From positions 152,999,915-153,063,914 of the forward strand of contig OZ010791.1 in assembly GCA_963932465.1 (NCBI GenBank): a DNA stretch of 64,000 bases. Direction: 5' to 3'. This DNA comes from Maratus speciosus. Taxonomy: Eukaryota; Arthropoda; Arachnida; Araneae; Salticidae. Of this stretch, positions 46,460 through 57,689 are shown piece by piece; the first letter of the stretch is position 1, and every line of letters starts with the position of its first letter. Under the pieces are notes generated by a model. The model had not been told where the DNA came from. It did not search any database and saw only the letters and a program-made list of their open reading frames with translations. Both the position numbers and the translations under genes were made by a program.

Positions 46460-46803
46460 ATCATATTCAAGGCTGGAGTAGCACAGTTGAAGTTTATTCC
46501 AACAGAGCGAAAAATGTCTATATATTATAGTTGTTGGATGAATGAAAGCCATGTCCAGCAAATAAAAGTGAATATGTCAGCCAGGTATCGTCCGGATAGC
46601 TTAACAGGACAGGTAAAGAAGCATTGGCGCGGCACGCCAAGTATCAACACCGTCTCGATACATTATAATACGTCATATATATACATACGTCTCTTCGAGA
46701 CGGTCTTGCAACATTGCAAGTATCTAGGTTCGATTACTGGTCTGGACATTTTTCGCTCTGTTGGAATAAACTTCAACTGTGCTACTCCAGCCTTGAATAT
46801 GAT
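46460..46803 (+). mobile_element. Perfect 59-bp inverted repeat enclosing a tRNA-like core
   Basis: The arms 46460-46518 and 46745-46803 are perfect reverse complements. Between them lies a tRNA-like fold on the plus strand. It has an acceptor strand GTCCGGA (46590-46596) pairing with TCTGGAC (46741-46747), a box-A-like TAGCTTAACAGG, an anticodon-like arm TTGGC-GCGGCAC-GCCAA (46624-46640), and a T-arm CTAGG-TTCGATT-ACTGG (46724-46740). The variable region is expanded to over 80 bases and contains another perfect 10-bp stem, ACCGTCTCGA (46649-46658) with TCGAGACGGT (46695-46704). It is not a standard tRNA gene. The spanning 111-codon frame (46487-46822) is a by-product of the repeats. Confidence 0.7.
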
Positions 46804-47212
46804 ACGAGTCAGTATATTTTAATATTTAATATTTTTATATTTAATAATTTAAAATGGTGAAAATAATTTCAAATATTTAATAATTAAATGTTAATATTGT
46901 TTTCTAGGAGAGCTTAGTATCACCCATTAACATTCAAACATATATTACTAAGAAGGAATGAAATAAATAACTAAATTACAACAAAAAACTTTCACTTCAA
47001 TTTTCTCGAATTCTAATTTTTGTTACATAACATCTTCTTTCTCTCAGGTCTTCATTTCTTCATACACTTAAAAAAAAGCAACAAAAATAGAGATTAGAGA
47101 AAGGTGGCAGCAGACTATCTCTCTCATGTAATCAATACATATTTCCAAACATTTTAATAATTTCCGTTTTACCTTTCATAAGAAATTTATTTCATTTTGA
47201 GACCTTTTTAGG

Positions 47213-47625
47213 TGCGTTCGTAATTATATAAATGCGTAGCATCTATAGTCGTCGTTCGGTCCGTCTGTCTGTTCGTCTGTCCTCATATAACAGAGCAAAA
47301 ACTACCGAACCAAATGGTCTGAAATTTTAACTATATAATTTTTGCAAAAAATTTTTGTCAAGTCATTTCAAATTTTATGAAAATCGGATGTATAGTTTAA
47401 TGACAGGAACAGTCAAAAGTTTCCCGTTACATTACGGCCAATGGGGAAAAAATATTGAAAGTGGATTTTAATGATGTCACAGCCTTTCGAACAGAATGAA
47501 ATGGATATGCACTTATGAAGTGCACTAAAATATACATTTAGTACAGTATGCGGTGCAAAAAATATTTACAAAACTAATAGTAAGAATGCACCTCATTTGC
47601 CACGTTTGACGAGCAATTTCCAACT
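47213..47625. repeat. Dispersed repeat R, intact copy (paralogous empty site for the LTR element)
   Basis: It begins GGTGCGTTCGTAATTATATA and ends around CATTTGCCACGTTTGACG. It contains GTCCGTCTGTCTGTTCGTC and CCCGTTACATTACGGCC. Related copies lie at 40819-41286, at the split LTR target (about 34605-34670 plus 39389-39535) and, partially, at 63010-63080. Confidence 0.75.
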
Positions 47626-48166
47626 TGCTGTTCTTTCACAAACCTTAAATTTGTCTTTTAAGTTTAAAAGATTTTAATAATGCGAAAGAAATCGCCCGTA
47701 GGTCGTTATACACTTACGCATGTCTACATAAAAATAACTAGCTTTTCATTTTGCAACGTGACAACGCTGCTTCCACGCTGTCTTGAAAGTCTTGATTTAT
47801 GGAAGAAATCAATTTGTGCAAATTTTATTCCTTGTGTATCTTGGTCTACACGTGCTCTCGTTAAACCTTTCAAAAGATGTGACAGTGACATGTTTACGAA
47901 TTTGTTCTAATGACCTTACAGCGGCAGATGACTGTAGACGTAAAAATTATGCATAGTGTCAGTGCTGTACTGTTATTCCTTTTTATCCAACTTTGGCACA
48001 TCAAGATGCATTATGTGTTTATGCGTTTATTTATGCATATGTCTGTGTTACGCAATAGAGCTCCATTGTATCATATGAATCTTCGGATGTCACAGAATAT
48101 ATGAGGTCACGTTAAATAAAAGACGACACAGAAAACGAATGTCAAAATATCCGACAATATATATAT
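47626..48166. other. Unrecognised region with two abutting plus-strand frames
   Basis: Frames 47680-47910 (76 codons) and 47910-48104 (64 codons) abut. Neither shows a known motif, and eukaryotic context gives no weight to the coupling. Confidence 0.35.
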
Positions 48167-51100
48167 GGGTCAATATCACAAAATACGAAAATTGCAGTCC
48201 GTGCAATAAAATTTCTATTTAATGTTATATAATGCAATTCTCTTTTTTACATTCTAATAAAAAATATTCTTAGAAGTATTTTCAAGAGATATTATATTCA
48301 TAATAATAACACAAAAATAAAGCAATTAAAAGACTTAAAATTTCAGATTGTCATTTTCCTGGCATGTAACACTGTGATGTGTGCAAAGTAAAAGGCTTTT
48401 TGCTATCATGTACAAATATCTTTTTCTAGGGAGATTCTCAAAAGGTGGGATCATTAAACGTTAACTATATGTATTTTTTCAAATTTAAGGCCAATTTTTT
48501 TTTAATAGTATAGTATAAAAGTCTGCAAAATTATACACAAACATTAAAAGACAGCAACTATTCTGGAAAATTAATTATTAAAGCATTTAATTAGCAGTTC
48601 TGTAGGTTACAGATTTTGGACATTACTTGCACGTAGGTTACTGATTTTGGACATTGCTGACATGTAGGTTACACAGTTTTGTCCTTTCCATAAATAAGTT
48701 GCGCTTAGTATTTAAAAAATTCTTAAGACTAAGAATGTAGTAAATTTGTCCTATTGTATGTATATACATATATATATATGTATAATAACCTTTCTGTTAT
48801 CCACTAATAATAATAATAAAATCAAATGTTAAACTCTGATATTAAAATATTTACTACTTTTTTAGAAGTAATATCTTAATTTTATAGGAATTACACATTA
48901 TGCAAAAAACATACCTTTACACAATATTAGAAGTATCCAACATATAATTTATTCTTTTTATTTTTTCAAAAAAAAAAAAAAAAAGAAAAAGAAAACGTTA
49001 TACTTCCATTTTTTTTTTTAAATTCACATATCTATAATTTCTTTATCAAAAGAAAAGTCTCCTCTTGCTGTCACCGGGTGAGGTGGATTTGGTGATTTCA
49101 ACAAAATATCTTCATATTTTAAATTTGTGCTGTCTTTTTTAGATGGATAACGAAACCTGTTAAAATCAATCTCTGCCTGAGGAGTCAAAAAATTTACAGA
49201 AAATATTTGTTCACCATTATCAATGCTGATCTTTTCAATAATACCTGGCCATAAGTTTTCATAATGAATTAATAAAAAGCACCAGTCACCAATGTCAATC
49301 TATTTTTAATTGTGAGGAGTCAATTGTAGAAACAATGTTTTTTTCATCAGCTTCACTGGTAATGCCTTTTTGATCCTTTTTTACAGAGATTGCAAAAATC
49401 AGATCTATGTCTTATTTGAATAGTACCAAATTTGTTTGTCGTTTGTACGGAGTGAATCTTTGAGTACCTTTAACAGTTTTCGCTGGCTGTCTTCTATACT
49501 TTGAATACTGTCAATTTTTTTATTTTTTTTATTTATTTTTTTTTTTTTTAAACCAAAATTACAGCTCGTAGTGGCTTAAACTTTTTATTTGCCTTGCATT
49601 TTGGTGGGGGAGGAAAGAGGAAGAATGGAATTTTAAGGAGAGGGGATTCTTAAACCTTGAATTTAAAAAAAAAAAAAAATGAAGTCAAGTACAACAATTT
49701 AACAAAAAAAATATTTATTTTATTTTTTAAGATGTATGTTAGAACAATGGACTCTGTTATAATTGTATATTTATTTATGTATTTAAAAAATTAAAATTAC
49801 TAATGTTTAGATCATTCCACGATTTGGACATTGTTATTAAATAATCTTTTGGGGTACATTTGCTACAAAGAAAACTTTGCAAAATACATAAAAACACGTA
49901 AGATCACTGAAGAATTACTTTTGAAATAAAAAAAGAAGTTTACTATTAATTTTAAATCATACTTTTAAATAAGCATGTCTGAAATTTCGTAACGATCACG
50001 GCGGTCGCCATTTTGTGTCGATCATTACACACATTAGTTGCACATGCTTCAAGTCAAGTTATATTATTACACGTACTAAATACACTTTATTTATACAAAA
50101 CGCGGTAATTATTTACGATAAAACATTATAATAAATATCTTTTTATACGTTTCAGGACACCAAATCCTCTTTAAAAATAAATTTACCGAAAATAAAATTG
50201 GTGTTTCGATCGTTACGCGATTTGGACATCTCAGTTTCTTATTTGAGAAAAGTGCATTTATTGCAAAAAAAAATCTTACAAAAACATATACAAATACTTA
50301 AAAAAAAATTTTTAAATGATTTTAAAGTTAGATAAAAGAGTTTAAAGTAGGTACTTACTTGATGTATTTTTCGCGGAAATGACAGCTTTGTTACGATCGT
50401 TACTTTTGGGCATAGCAAAATACAGAAAAATTCTTTATAGAAAAGTCCTTCTATCTTCAAAAAAGCAATAAATCAGCCTGCCATCTCTTAACGAATTTAT
50501 GAAAAAATCATCCGTTTCCTTTATGCATTCGTTGTTTACCATTAGAACCACCTGGAATCAAGTTAAAACTCTTTTTCTTGGTGGTCCATTGGAGCAGTTA
50601 ACGTTATGAATGTCCACAATTGGCCTCTTTAGCATAAAATAATAAAATTTTAAGATAGTTATACAAAGCTTTTACAATAAATTATGTCATTTTCTGTCTC
50701 TGAACATAATTAAAAACTCAGTGAAAAAAAAAATTTAAAGTCAATGATAATTAAAGTTATTTTTGAAAAGCTTAAAGTTATGACGTGTGTCCATTGCCCA
50801 CCTTTTGAAAACCGCCCTCTAGTTTTTTTAATTTCTAATTAATAATTAAACCTTATATAACACATATATGGGGAAGGTAATAAGTTCTGTATTTTGCAAA
50901 TAATTTTCCATAATTAAAATATGATTGTCACCGAAAATGAATGTCATTATCCTGCCCTGCTAATTTTAGTTCTTTATGAGGTATAAAGATGGCGCTGCAG
51001 AGTAATTCTTATTCTTGACATAGTTCAAGTCAGGAGTAGTAAAATCATTGCTACCAGCAAGATCTTTTAAACCTTTCTTTGAAAATAATGTGTTTAAAGG

Positions 51101-51498
51101 CTTTGTAAAAATTGAGTAGACTTTTATTATATCATTTTCCTGGCTTCTATAAATTACAAATAAAACTGAACATTACACTAAATTTCAGGTACTATAGAGA
51201 AAACATGTTCCTTTAAACAAAATTAAAATGTTAACTCTAAAAATAAAAATAAAAACAAGAATGGGAAAAATGTTTTAGAATGAAATTGTCATTATCCTGG
51301 CATGCATATGCCAAGAAAAGGATACATAATTATAATTACATAAAAATGAACCTAAGCTCTTTAAACTTTAACAGTTTTGCATATAAAATCCTTTATTCAG
51401 CTGTTCAACCTACATTTTTAAAAAAATGAGAAGCTTTGAAACGATTTAAATTTTCAAAATTTTATTTTACAAAATCTTACATTTTGTGATATTCACCC
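48167..51498 (-). mobile_element. 3.3-kb TIR element with a decayed protein relic
   Basis: The left end is GGGTCAATATCACAAAAT. The right end inverted is GGGTGAATATCACAAAAT, so the 18-bp match has one mismatch. The flanks are AT/TA microsatellite, which hides the target duplication. A minus-strand coding relic lies at 49024-49475. It contains repeated fragments with GATTTGGACAT near 49810-49830 and 50215-50230. The superfamily is not assigned. Confidence 0.65.
49024..49475 (-). pseudogene. C-terminal relic of a transposon protein
   Basis: The last segment (49024 to about 49301) reads IDIGDWCFLLIHYENLWPGI, then SVNFLTPQAEIDFNRF, then SPNPPHPVTARGDFSF and a stop. This resembles the GDW...YPG...SPP...RG tail seen in repeat-encoded proteins of arthropods and cnidarians. 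An upstream piece in another frame reads KIHSVQTTNKFGTI then SDFCNLCKKG, resembling the preceding Cys-containing region. Stops and a frame change, or possibly an intron ending AAATAG, separate the two. I do not know its biochemical role. Confidence 0.5.
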
Positions 51499-52000
51499 AT
51501 ACATATATATATATACAGAGTTAGAAACAGAAAATAAAAATAAAACACTCCGAGATGGGTGTCTGTTGAAATTTCTTATACAGAAAATTACAAAATATAT
51601 AATTAGTACTTTTCTACCTAAATAAACCTAAAAAGACTTATCTAACTTATCCTTACAGTTTAATTTTTATCTAATCTATAATGTCTCGAAATTGTTTAAA
51701 TTTATCCGTAATTCATATACAAATGGTTATTTGCTATAAACTTAATTCTAAGTTTTCACATGCCGAACAAAGTAACACATAAAAGTTGAAATGAAAATCA
51801 AAAGAAAAATATTGTTAAAAATTCGCAAAAATTATTTGCATTTCAAAATTTATTTACGGCATGTGTAGTATCCATGGGAATTACTTTCATTTTCAACAGG
51901 ATTCAACATTCTGTTATGCAAAATAGTTACATGGGTGATGTAAAAAAATTACTAATAGCAAGGCTTCGGTTGCGACTTCAGATTCAAAATTAAATGTTAT

Positions 52001-53079
52001 CTATACTAATGAAAGGAAGCTTCACTCTGTCTGTTTGTGTGCTTGTGTGCGATGGCTGGGAAAATCTACGGCAAGTACGAGGCTGAAATTTTTGCGAGGG
52101 TAGCCAAAGGCCTCTCCTCATGCACCTGAGACTCAGAATTTGAAATTTATAATTATTAGCTGAGTTATTAATTAAACACCGCACCGCGCCGCATTCTCAT
52201 TAAAAAACTCATCTCTGTCCTTCGAGAGGGAAAAAGCGCTGGCGCATGCGCAGAAGCCTTATTTTTGCATAGGAAGAAAATGAAGTTCGAAAAAAAGGAA
52301 TTTCGTGGGATATTTTGTCATTATTTATCAACATCTGCCAAACCGCTCAATAAAGTTAAAAACGGAAGACATGTTCTGAAAGATCGAACTCTTACATCTC
52401 AAATGCCGCAATCAATTAAAAAAAAATACTTCATTTAACCCTTTAAAAAAAATTCAAAAAAGGTCATTTTTCCGAAAAACGTTTTTCTCCCGAATTGCAA
52501 CGCAATTCGCAATTTTAGAAGTACCGACAAACAAAAAAAAAAAAAAAAAAAAAAATACTTTCTTAAAATCGAAATCTTTTTCGAATTTATGATGTATTCG
52601 GTTTTAAAAATTTGAATTTTAACCCTTTCAAATATACCGGCAAACAGAGGTCACGGAGGTTCGCACCTCACGGAGGCGATATTTTTCCTACGCTAAAAGT
52701 AATTTTAAAAGCGTATTTTAACACAATATTTTTAGAACATCTTAATAGACCAAATTTGCATCACCTACAAAAATTTTGAAACGTTCAGACGGTTAGAAAT
52801 ATTTCTTACAAAATAAAATGTGTAAAAATTTCGACGAAATCTGTAAAATCCTGAGTGTTTCGTCGCGGTTTCGCTCCCTTTCGGTACGCTTAAACTCCAA
52901 AAATCAAATCACGCAGAAAATAAAATACCAAATAGAACATACTTTCAATTCAATATTTTTCGCGATTTTTTTCATTTAAAAATATAAATTTAGACAAAGA
53001 TACAAAATGATACAAATTTGAGATTCATTTAAGTGTTCTTCACCACGGGCCCGGGCTCACACTTAGCAGGTTAGCTAGT
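52001..53079 (+). mobile_element. Helentron/Helitron-like non-autonomous element
   Basis: It begins TCTATACTAATGAAAGG followed by CTGTCTGTTTGTGTG, a characteristic 5' start of arthropod Helentron-type elements. It ends with the GC-rich CGGGCCCGGGC segment shortly before CTAGT (53075-53079), resembling the 3' hairpin and CTAG end. It lacks inverted termini, as expected. No Rep-helicase coding is present. Confidence 0.65.
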
Positions 53080-53119
53080 AAGAGAGTTATAAAATAATTT
53101 TTCAGAGAGCTTCTTTTAA

Positions 53120-53609
53120 CCCTTCACTGCAGCATGTGCCACCTGGCACATACCTAAAAACACTGTATTTCTTATTATGTGCCATGAATTTGGCCAATAT
53201 GATCTATATCCCTGATCAAGAACAGTCCAAAGAAAGGAAATAACACTTATTTTGTCCATGTCAGATGGCTGCATTTGACAAAAAATTAGAATTTGTTCTT
53301 CGGAAACAAAACAAAAATTCGAGCAAGCTATTAAGGTAAAATTTACTTTCATTATTTCTACTGAATACTTAAAAACACTAATATAAAAATAGTTGCGGAG
53401 TGTTAAGCAGATAAAATTAATTTAAGCTCATTTAGTTGTAAAATATAGCAATACAATATTTTAAAACCCTAATTGCGTACATAGGGTACACGCCATAAAA
53501 TATCAAATTTTAGCTGAAAATTTGAAAATTAATTTTTTTACTATTTCTCCCACTATTAGACCAATATATAGATTTCAAATAATTTTTTCGCAGGTTAAAT
53601 CATGACGGG
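53120..53609. mobile_element. Possible piggyBac-type MITE, 490 bp
   Basis: TTAA flanks lie at 53116-53119 and 53610-53613, with CCC and GGG ends. Beyond those the inverted match is weak (CCCTTCACTG against CCCGTCATGA). A small hairpin GTGCCACCTGGCAC lies near the left end. Confidence 0.42.
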
Positions 53610-53804
53610 TTAAAGAAAGATCGGGTTAGGTTAGTCTCAGTTTCTATTTAAAATGCAACGTAGTGTAAATTATTGTGCTAATTACTAAAACTAAATATGC
53701 GAACATTTTTGTACAAGGTGTCCTGAAATTTCACTTAAATTTCGCTTACAAACTTGAAGGAATAGAGCACACTATGACAATTTTTGTATGGGGAAACTAG
53801 GGTC

Positions 53805-53965
53805 GCAATACTTTTTTTTACTTTCCTCTATCTTCAATAGAAGAAAGTATTGTAATCGAAATTTTTTTCAACTTCCGGTTTTTGACGGATTTACACATAT
53901 TAGGAGTCAGAGATCCCATAAAACATGTTTATAGAAAATGTCTGTCTGTCCGTGTGTCAGTATGT
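53805..53965 (-). repeat. Array tail, inverted isolated copy
   Basis: It reads GAAGAAAGTATTG, then CTTCCGGTTTTTGACGG, then TGTCTGTCTGTCCGTGTG, the reverse arrangement of the tails at 25.1 and 28.2 kb. No 145-bp array adjoins it. Confidence 0.55.
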
Positions 53966-54401
53966 CGCCATTATTTTTTCTCTTTCCAACGTACTGTATT
54001 CGCCCAGCTGAGGAAAGTTAAAGTTCCGATTTTTAACTTTCCTCATGACTGTGAGCATAATAATAACCCCTTTCCATATTTTCTATCATTTTAATATAAT
54101 AAACAATTGGGTTTTTTTTCCATTTGTGAAGAGCTCTACTTATACAAAATTATTTATTATTGGCTTATCTCTTATCCACTCTGTCGCGCGTCTGATTTTA
54201 ACATCATAAGATTTATACACAACTATGATGTAGTTGCCAGTGATCAAATTTAGGTGTATCTTTTGACATTGAATTCATCCCTTTAAATTGTAGTTTATTT
54301 TCTTTTTGTTTCTAGATTTCTCAGATAAAATTTTATCTTATCCATTTTTCATATTAAAATTCACTTTCCATATTAGGTTACAACATTATTCAGATTAACT
54401 A

Positions 54402-55174
54402 CAGTGAATTCTGTCTAAGACGGACTCTGTGCAAGCCGGAAATCTGTCTACCGCGTAAAATTCTTCAAGTCCCGGCGAACCCATAGAAAATTACATATGC
54501 TCCATAAGGCGGAATCTGTCTAACGCGGAAATGGAAAGGATTTTAAGGTCCCACCGAAACCAAAATTTTGCATAAGGCGGAAAAAAGAATATTTTAAAAA
54601 TGAAAGGCATTTCGTATATCAAACTTTAAAACTGTTAAGTCAAATTTTCAATGTCGAGAATGTCAGTTAAATTCCGCAACACTTTGAAAAAGTTAATTCG
54701 AAAGAGCAGAAACTGTTTAAATTTTAAGGAATTCTTGCTTATGACATTTTTTCCTATACAAAATTGCATTTAAAAGTTATTATTTCTAGTAGAATGAAAA
54801 TTTATGAAAATACATATTTTCTAAAGAACAATATATTATATTTTAAGGTTGTACTCAAATTCAAAATTATAGCGTTCTGTCTCATTCTCGAAGTTTATTA
54901 CTTTTTGTGTGTGTAAACCTCCAGTTCGCATGTATTACAGCAGTACTAAGAAATTGAATAGCGTTTCTCATTTACCTATAAAGACAAAGGATCTTTCAGA
55001 ACTTCAGTTTTCAATGGATTTTCGAGTCAGGAAAATCAATGAAAAATAATCAAAAATCGAGATTTTTTTTTTTCTTGAGGGGGAGATGGGAGCTTTTTTT
55101 CATAAGCCGGAATATTGTCTACCACGGAAAACTTTCTCAGTCCCAACCGATTCCGCCTTAGACAAAGTTTACTG
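54402..55174. mobile_element. pogo/Tigger-like MITE, copy 2
   Basis: TA flanks lie at 54400-54401 and 55175-55176. Ends are CAGTGAATTCTGTCTAAG and CTTAGACAAAGTTTACTG. It is 773 bp, has no coding capacity, and lacks the mariner insert of copy 1. At the equivalent point, near 54830-54842, it reads straight through. Confidence 0.87.
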
Positions 55175-55597
55175 TATTAATATATATGTATATAAGAATA
55201 AATGATTTTAAATGTTTTGGAGAAAAGATGAGAGAAATAGAACATATTCCATTTCACCCTCTATTACAGTATCCCATTCCTCCCTTCAGTTATTACAAGG
55301 CATGGCTTACCAGATTAACAATACTACTGTATACTTACTTAGCCCTTTGTCGTATTAAGTTTATACCGAGTGTCCCAAATTTGATTGATGGATTTTAAAA
55401 TTCAGTAACTTCCAAACGGTGACAGATATTTAAAAAAATCTTGCAGGAGGGTTATGTATGATGTCAGAAGTTTTTGTACTGCGATTCTTGATTTTATTTC
55501 GAATTTCAAACAATAGATGGCGCTGAGAGCAATAGGCACTCAGTCCAGACCCGAATTTTGGTACTTCGGGATCCATTCAATACATTTTAACCTCTTA

Positions 55598-56014
55598 AGG
55601 GTGTGTTCCTATTTAAACTGCTTATTTTCTGATTCATTTTTAAATTCATTTTTGCTCTCAAACGCATCAAACTGGGAAATTCTCTTATTTAGAAACTACA
55701 TAATGTGCCATGCTTCTCGATTTTTTTATAAATGCAGAAAATATTGTAAAAAATGCTGCCAAAGTTGTCGTTTTGAACCGAATTTTTCAATGCGGAAGAA
55801 CTGGGAATGAAAAAAATGATCATACTGAGAAAATAATTGTTTAAAACTCAAATTCTAATTAATTGAACGAAAAATGAAATCACACGGCCTCTTATACATC
55901 TCTTCAAAAATCACCTCAACAAGTTTCATGTTTTTACTTTTAAAAATGAGTCTGAAAATGTCTCGGAAAATTTCGAGCTATTGAGGGTGGAAAAATATTT
56001 TTTCGAATAACCCT
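55598..56014. mobile_element. TA-flanked MITE (AGGCTGTTCTCAA family), diverged copy
   Basis: TA flanks lie at 55596-55597 and 56015-56016. Ends are AGGGTGTGTTC and GAATAACCCT. The interior shares TCAAACGCATCAAACTGG-like and AAATACTGTCAAAGTT-like segments with the other two copies, in the same order. It is nested in 55376-57230. Confidence 0.55.
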
Positions 56015-56230
56015 TAATTCTCGCTCCCTTCAATATCACGGGCTGAGGTGTCGTTCGTTATTTCTCGTCATATTTCCGGGCTGGAGATTTAATTGCTGTA
56101 AAAAACTTCTGAAACCAGAAAAATTTAATTGGCATTTCCGTGTGAAGTCTGAATATTCCCGCTTAGGTTTGGCTTTTGGTGCTGATTGTAATGCTGGGAT
56201 TTGTATTGCATGTTTCGAAATATATCTGTA

Positions 56231-56417
56231 CCTTGGAACAAAAAGGGCCAATGCCCAAAATTGAGAAATTTGAGTTATATGCACGAATGAATTCAGGATG
56301 CGATATAATGTAATTGTTAAAAGGGCCAAAGTCCTCCCAATATTAGATCATTGAAAACAAAATATTTTGTAGAGGCCAATGTTACTTACTGTTAATCTAA
56401 AAATGGCCAATTTAAAA

Positions 56418-56464
<47 letters not shown>

Positions 56465-56633
56465 AAATCAATGAAATATTAGATTGTAGTGAGAAAAACA
56501 TTATTGAATTGAAAGGTACAACTTTGAAAAATAATAGTAGAGAAATCGTAGCAGGACTCTTAAACTTCCTCAAACTTAAATTGGGTTTCAAGCCATTTGA
56601 GAAAAATGGACATTGGCCCTTTTTGTCCCAAGG
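56231..56633. mobile_element. Foldback MITE, 403 bp
   Basis: TA flanks lie at 56229-56230 and 56634-56635. Ends are CCTTGGAACAAAAAGGGCC and GGCCCTTTTTGTCCCAAGG. A 42-base A run sits in the middle (56421-56462). Confidence 0.75.
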
Positions 56634-57689
56634 TACATATATAACACTCAAAAAAATTATTAATAATCAAAATTTAATGTATATATATTACTTAAAATAT
56701 TATTCGTAAAATTTGTGTGATGATGATAAATAAAGATCTGAGATGTGAAAAATAAAGGTCTTATGTACGCATTAATTTGTATGGTGTAAAACAAACATTA
56801 AGACACAGAATTCTCGCATGATGGCTTTTCTACAAACGTGATTTCGTTCTATAACATCTTTTTTTTTTTCGCCTTAAAAAAAAAAAAAAAATCTAATTGC
56901 ATATTTTATTTAGAAACCTTATTAGTATTCAATTTCTGTAATAAAATAAATTTATGTTTTTTATGTTTTTTACAAATATTAAGCGAACGTGAAGGGGTTA
57001 ATCTCCTTTTTTAGCATGGGACAAGCGATAGGCCGAAAAATCGAGCCTGGATTTAGTGGTTATTGCTTGCAGCGCCATCTATCGATGCTATTTGTAACTA
57101 AAACTGGGAATCGCAGCATAAAAACTCCTGACATCTTACATAACACTCCTGCAAGAATTTTTTTTTATATCTGTCACCGATTGCAAGTTATGGAATTTTT
57201 AAATCCATCAGTCATTTCTGGGATACCCGGTAGATAGGTGTCATGCTGACCGGAATTAATTTTCCATGAACGAACAGCGATACATAATATGTAAGATAAT
57301 GAAGGAAAAGTAAAATTTATTCATTCTTTTTTTAACTTTAGATATATGTAAGACTTCAATATGTTTTAATTTTATGTAAAAATTATATTTTATAGTTCTC
57401 CATATCGTGTGGTATCTTTCAAAGCAGTCTCCGATAGGCATACCTTCACTGTTCTGTTTGAACATACAGAACAAAAATCTTTACCCTGTACATATTATAT
57501 CTTATCTTTTTTAAACTATTTTCAATTTCACGGTACACTTCTTTCCATAACTTTCTTTTTGCCATTTTTGAGTATTATTTTTTAAATATTTTAAGAACCG
57601 AAAATGCACTTAAACACAATCTGTAAAAAATATTTTTTCGAATTCCACGTATCTCCGAAACTTGTCGACTTAATACAATATAAGATCAG

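Larger units (their letters stand above)
55376..57230. mobile_element. TA-flanked element with ~180-bp inverted ends, containing two further MITEs
   Basis: TA flanks lie at 55374-55375 and 57231-57232. Ends are CCGAGTGTCCCAAA and, inverted from the right, CCGGGTATCCCAGA. Inverted similarity continues for about 180 bp through CGGTGACAGATAT and AGATGGCGCTG. The interior holds 55598-56014 and 56231-56633. The ends resemble mariner-type elements; no transposase is visible. Confidence 0.75.

Noticed and set aside
46590..46747. Functional tRNA gene
   Set aside because: The D-loop is too long, the anticodon loop lacks U33, the T-stem has a mismatch and the variable region exceeds 80 bases.
46487..46822. 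111-codon plus-strand frame
   Set aside because: It overlaps both perfect inverted arms and the tRNA-like core, so it is a structural by-product.
47680..48104. Two abutting frames as a two-gene operon
   Set aside because: The coupling has no meaning in this eukaryotic context, and neither frame shows a known motif.
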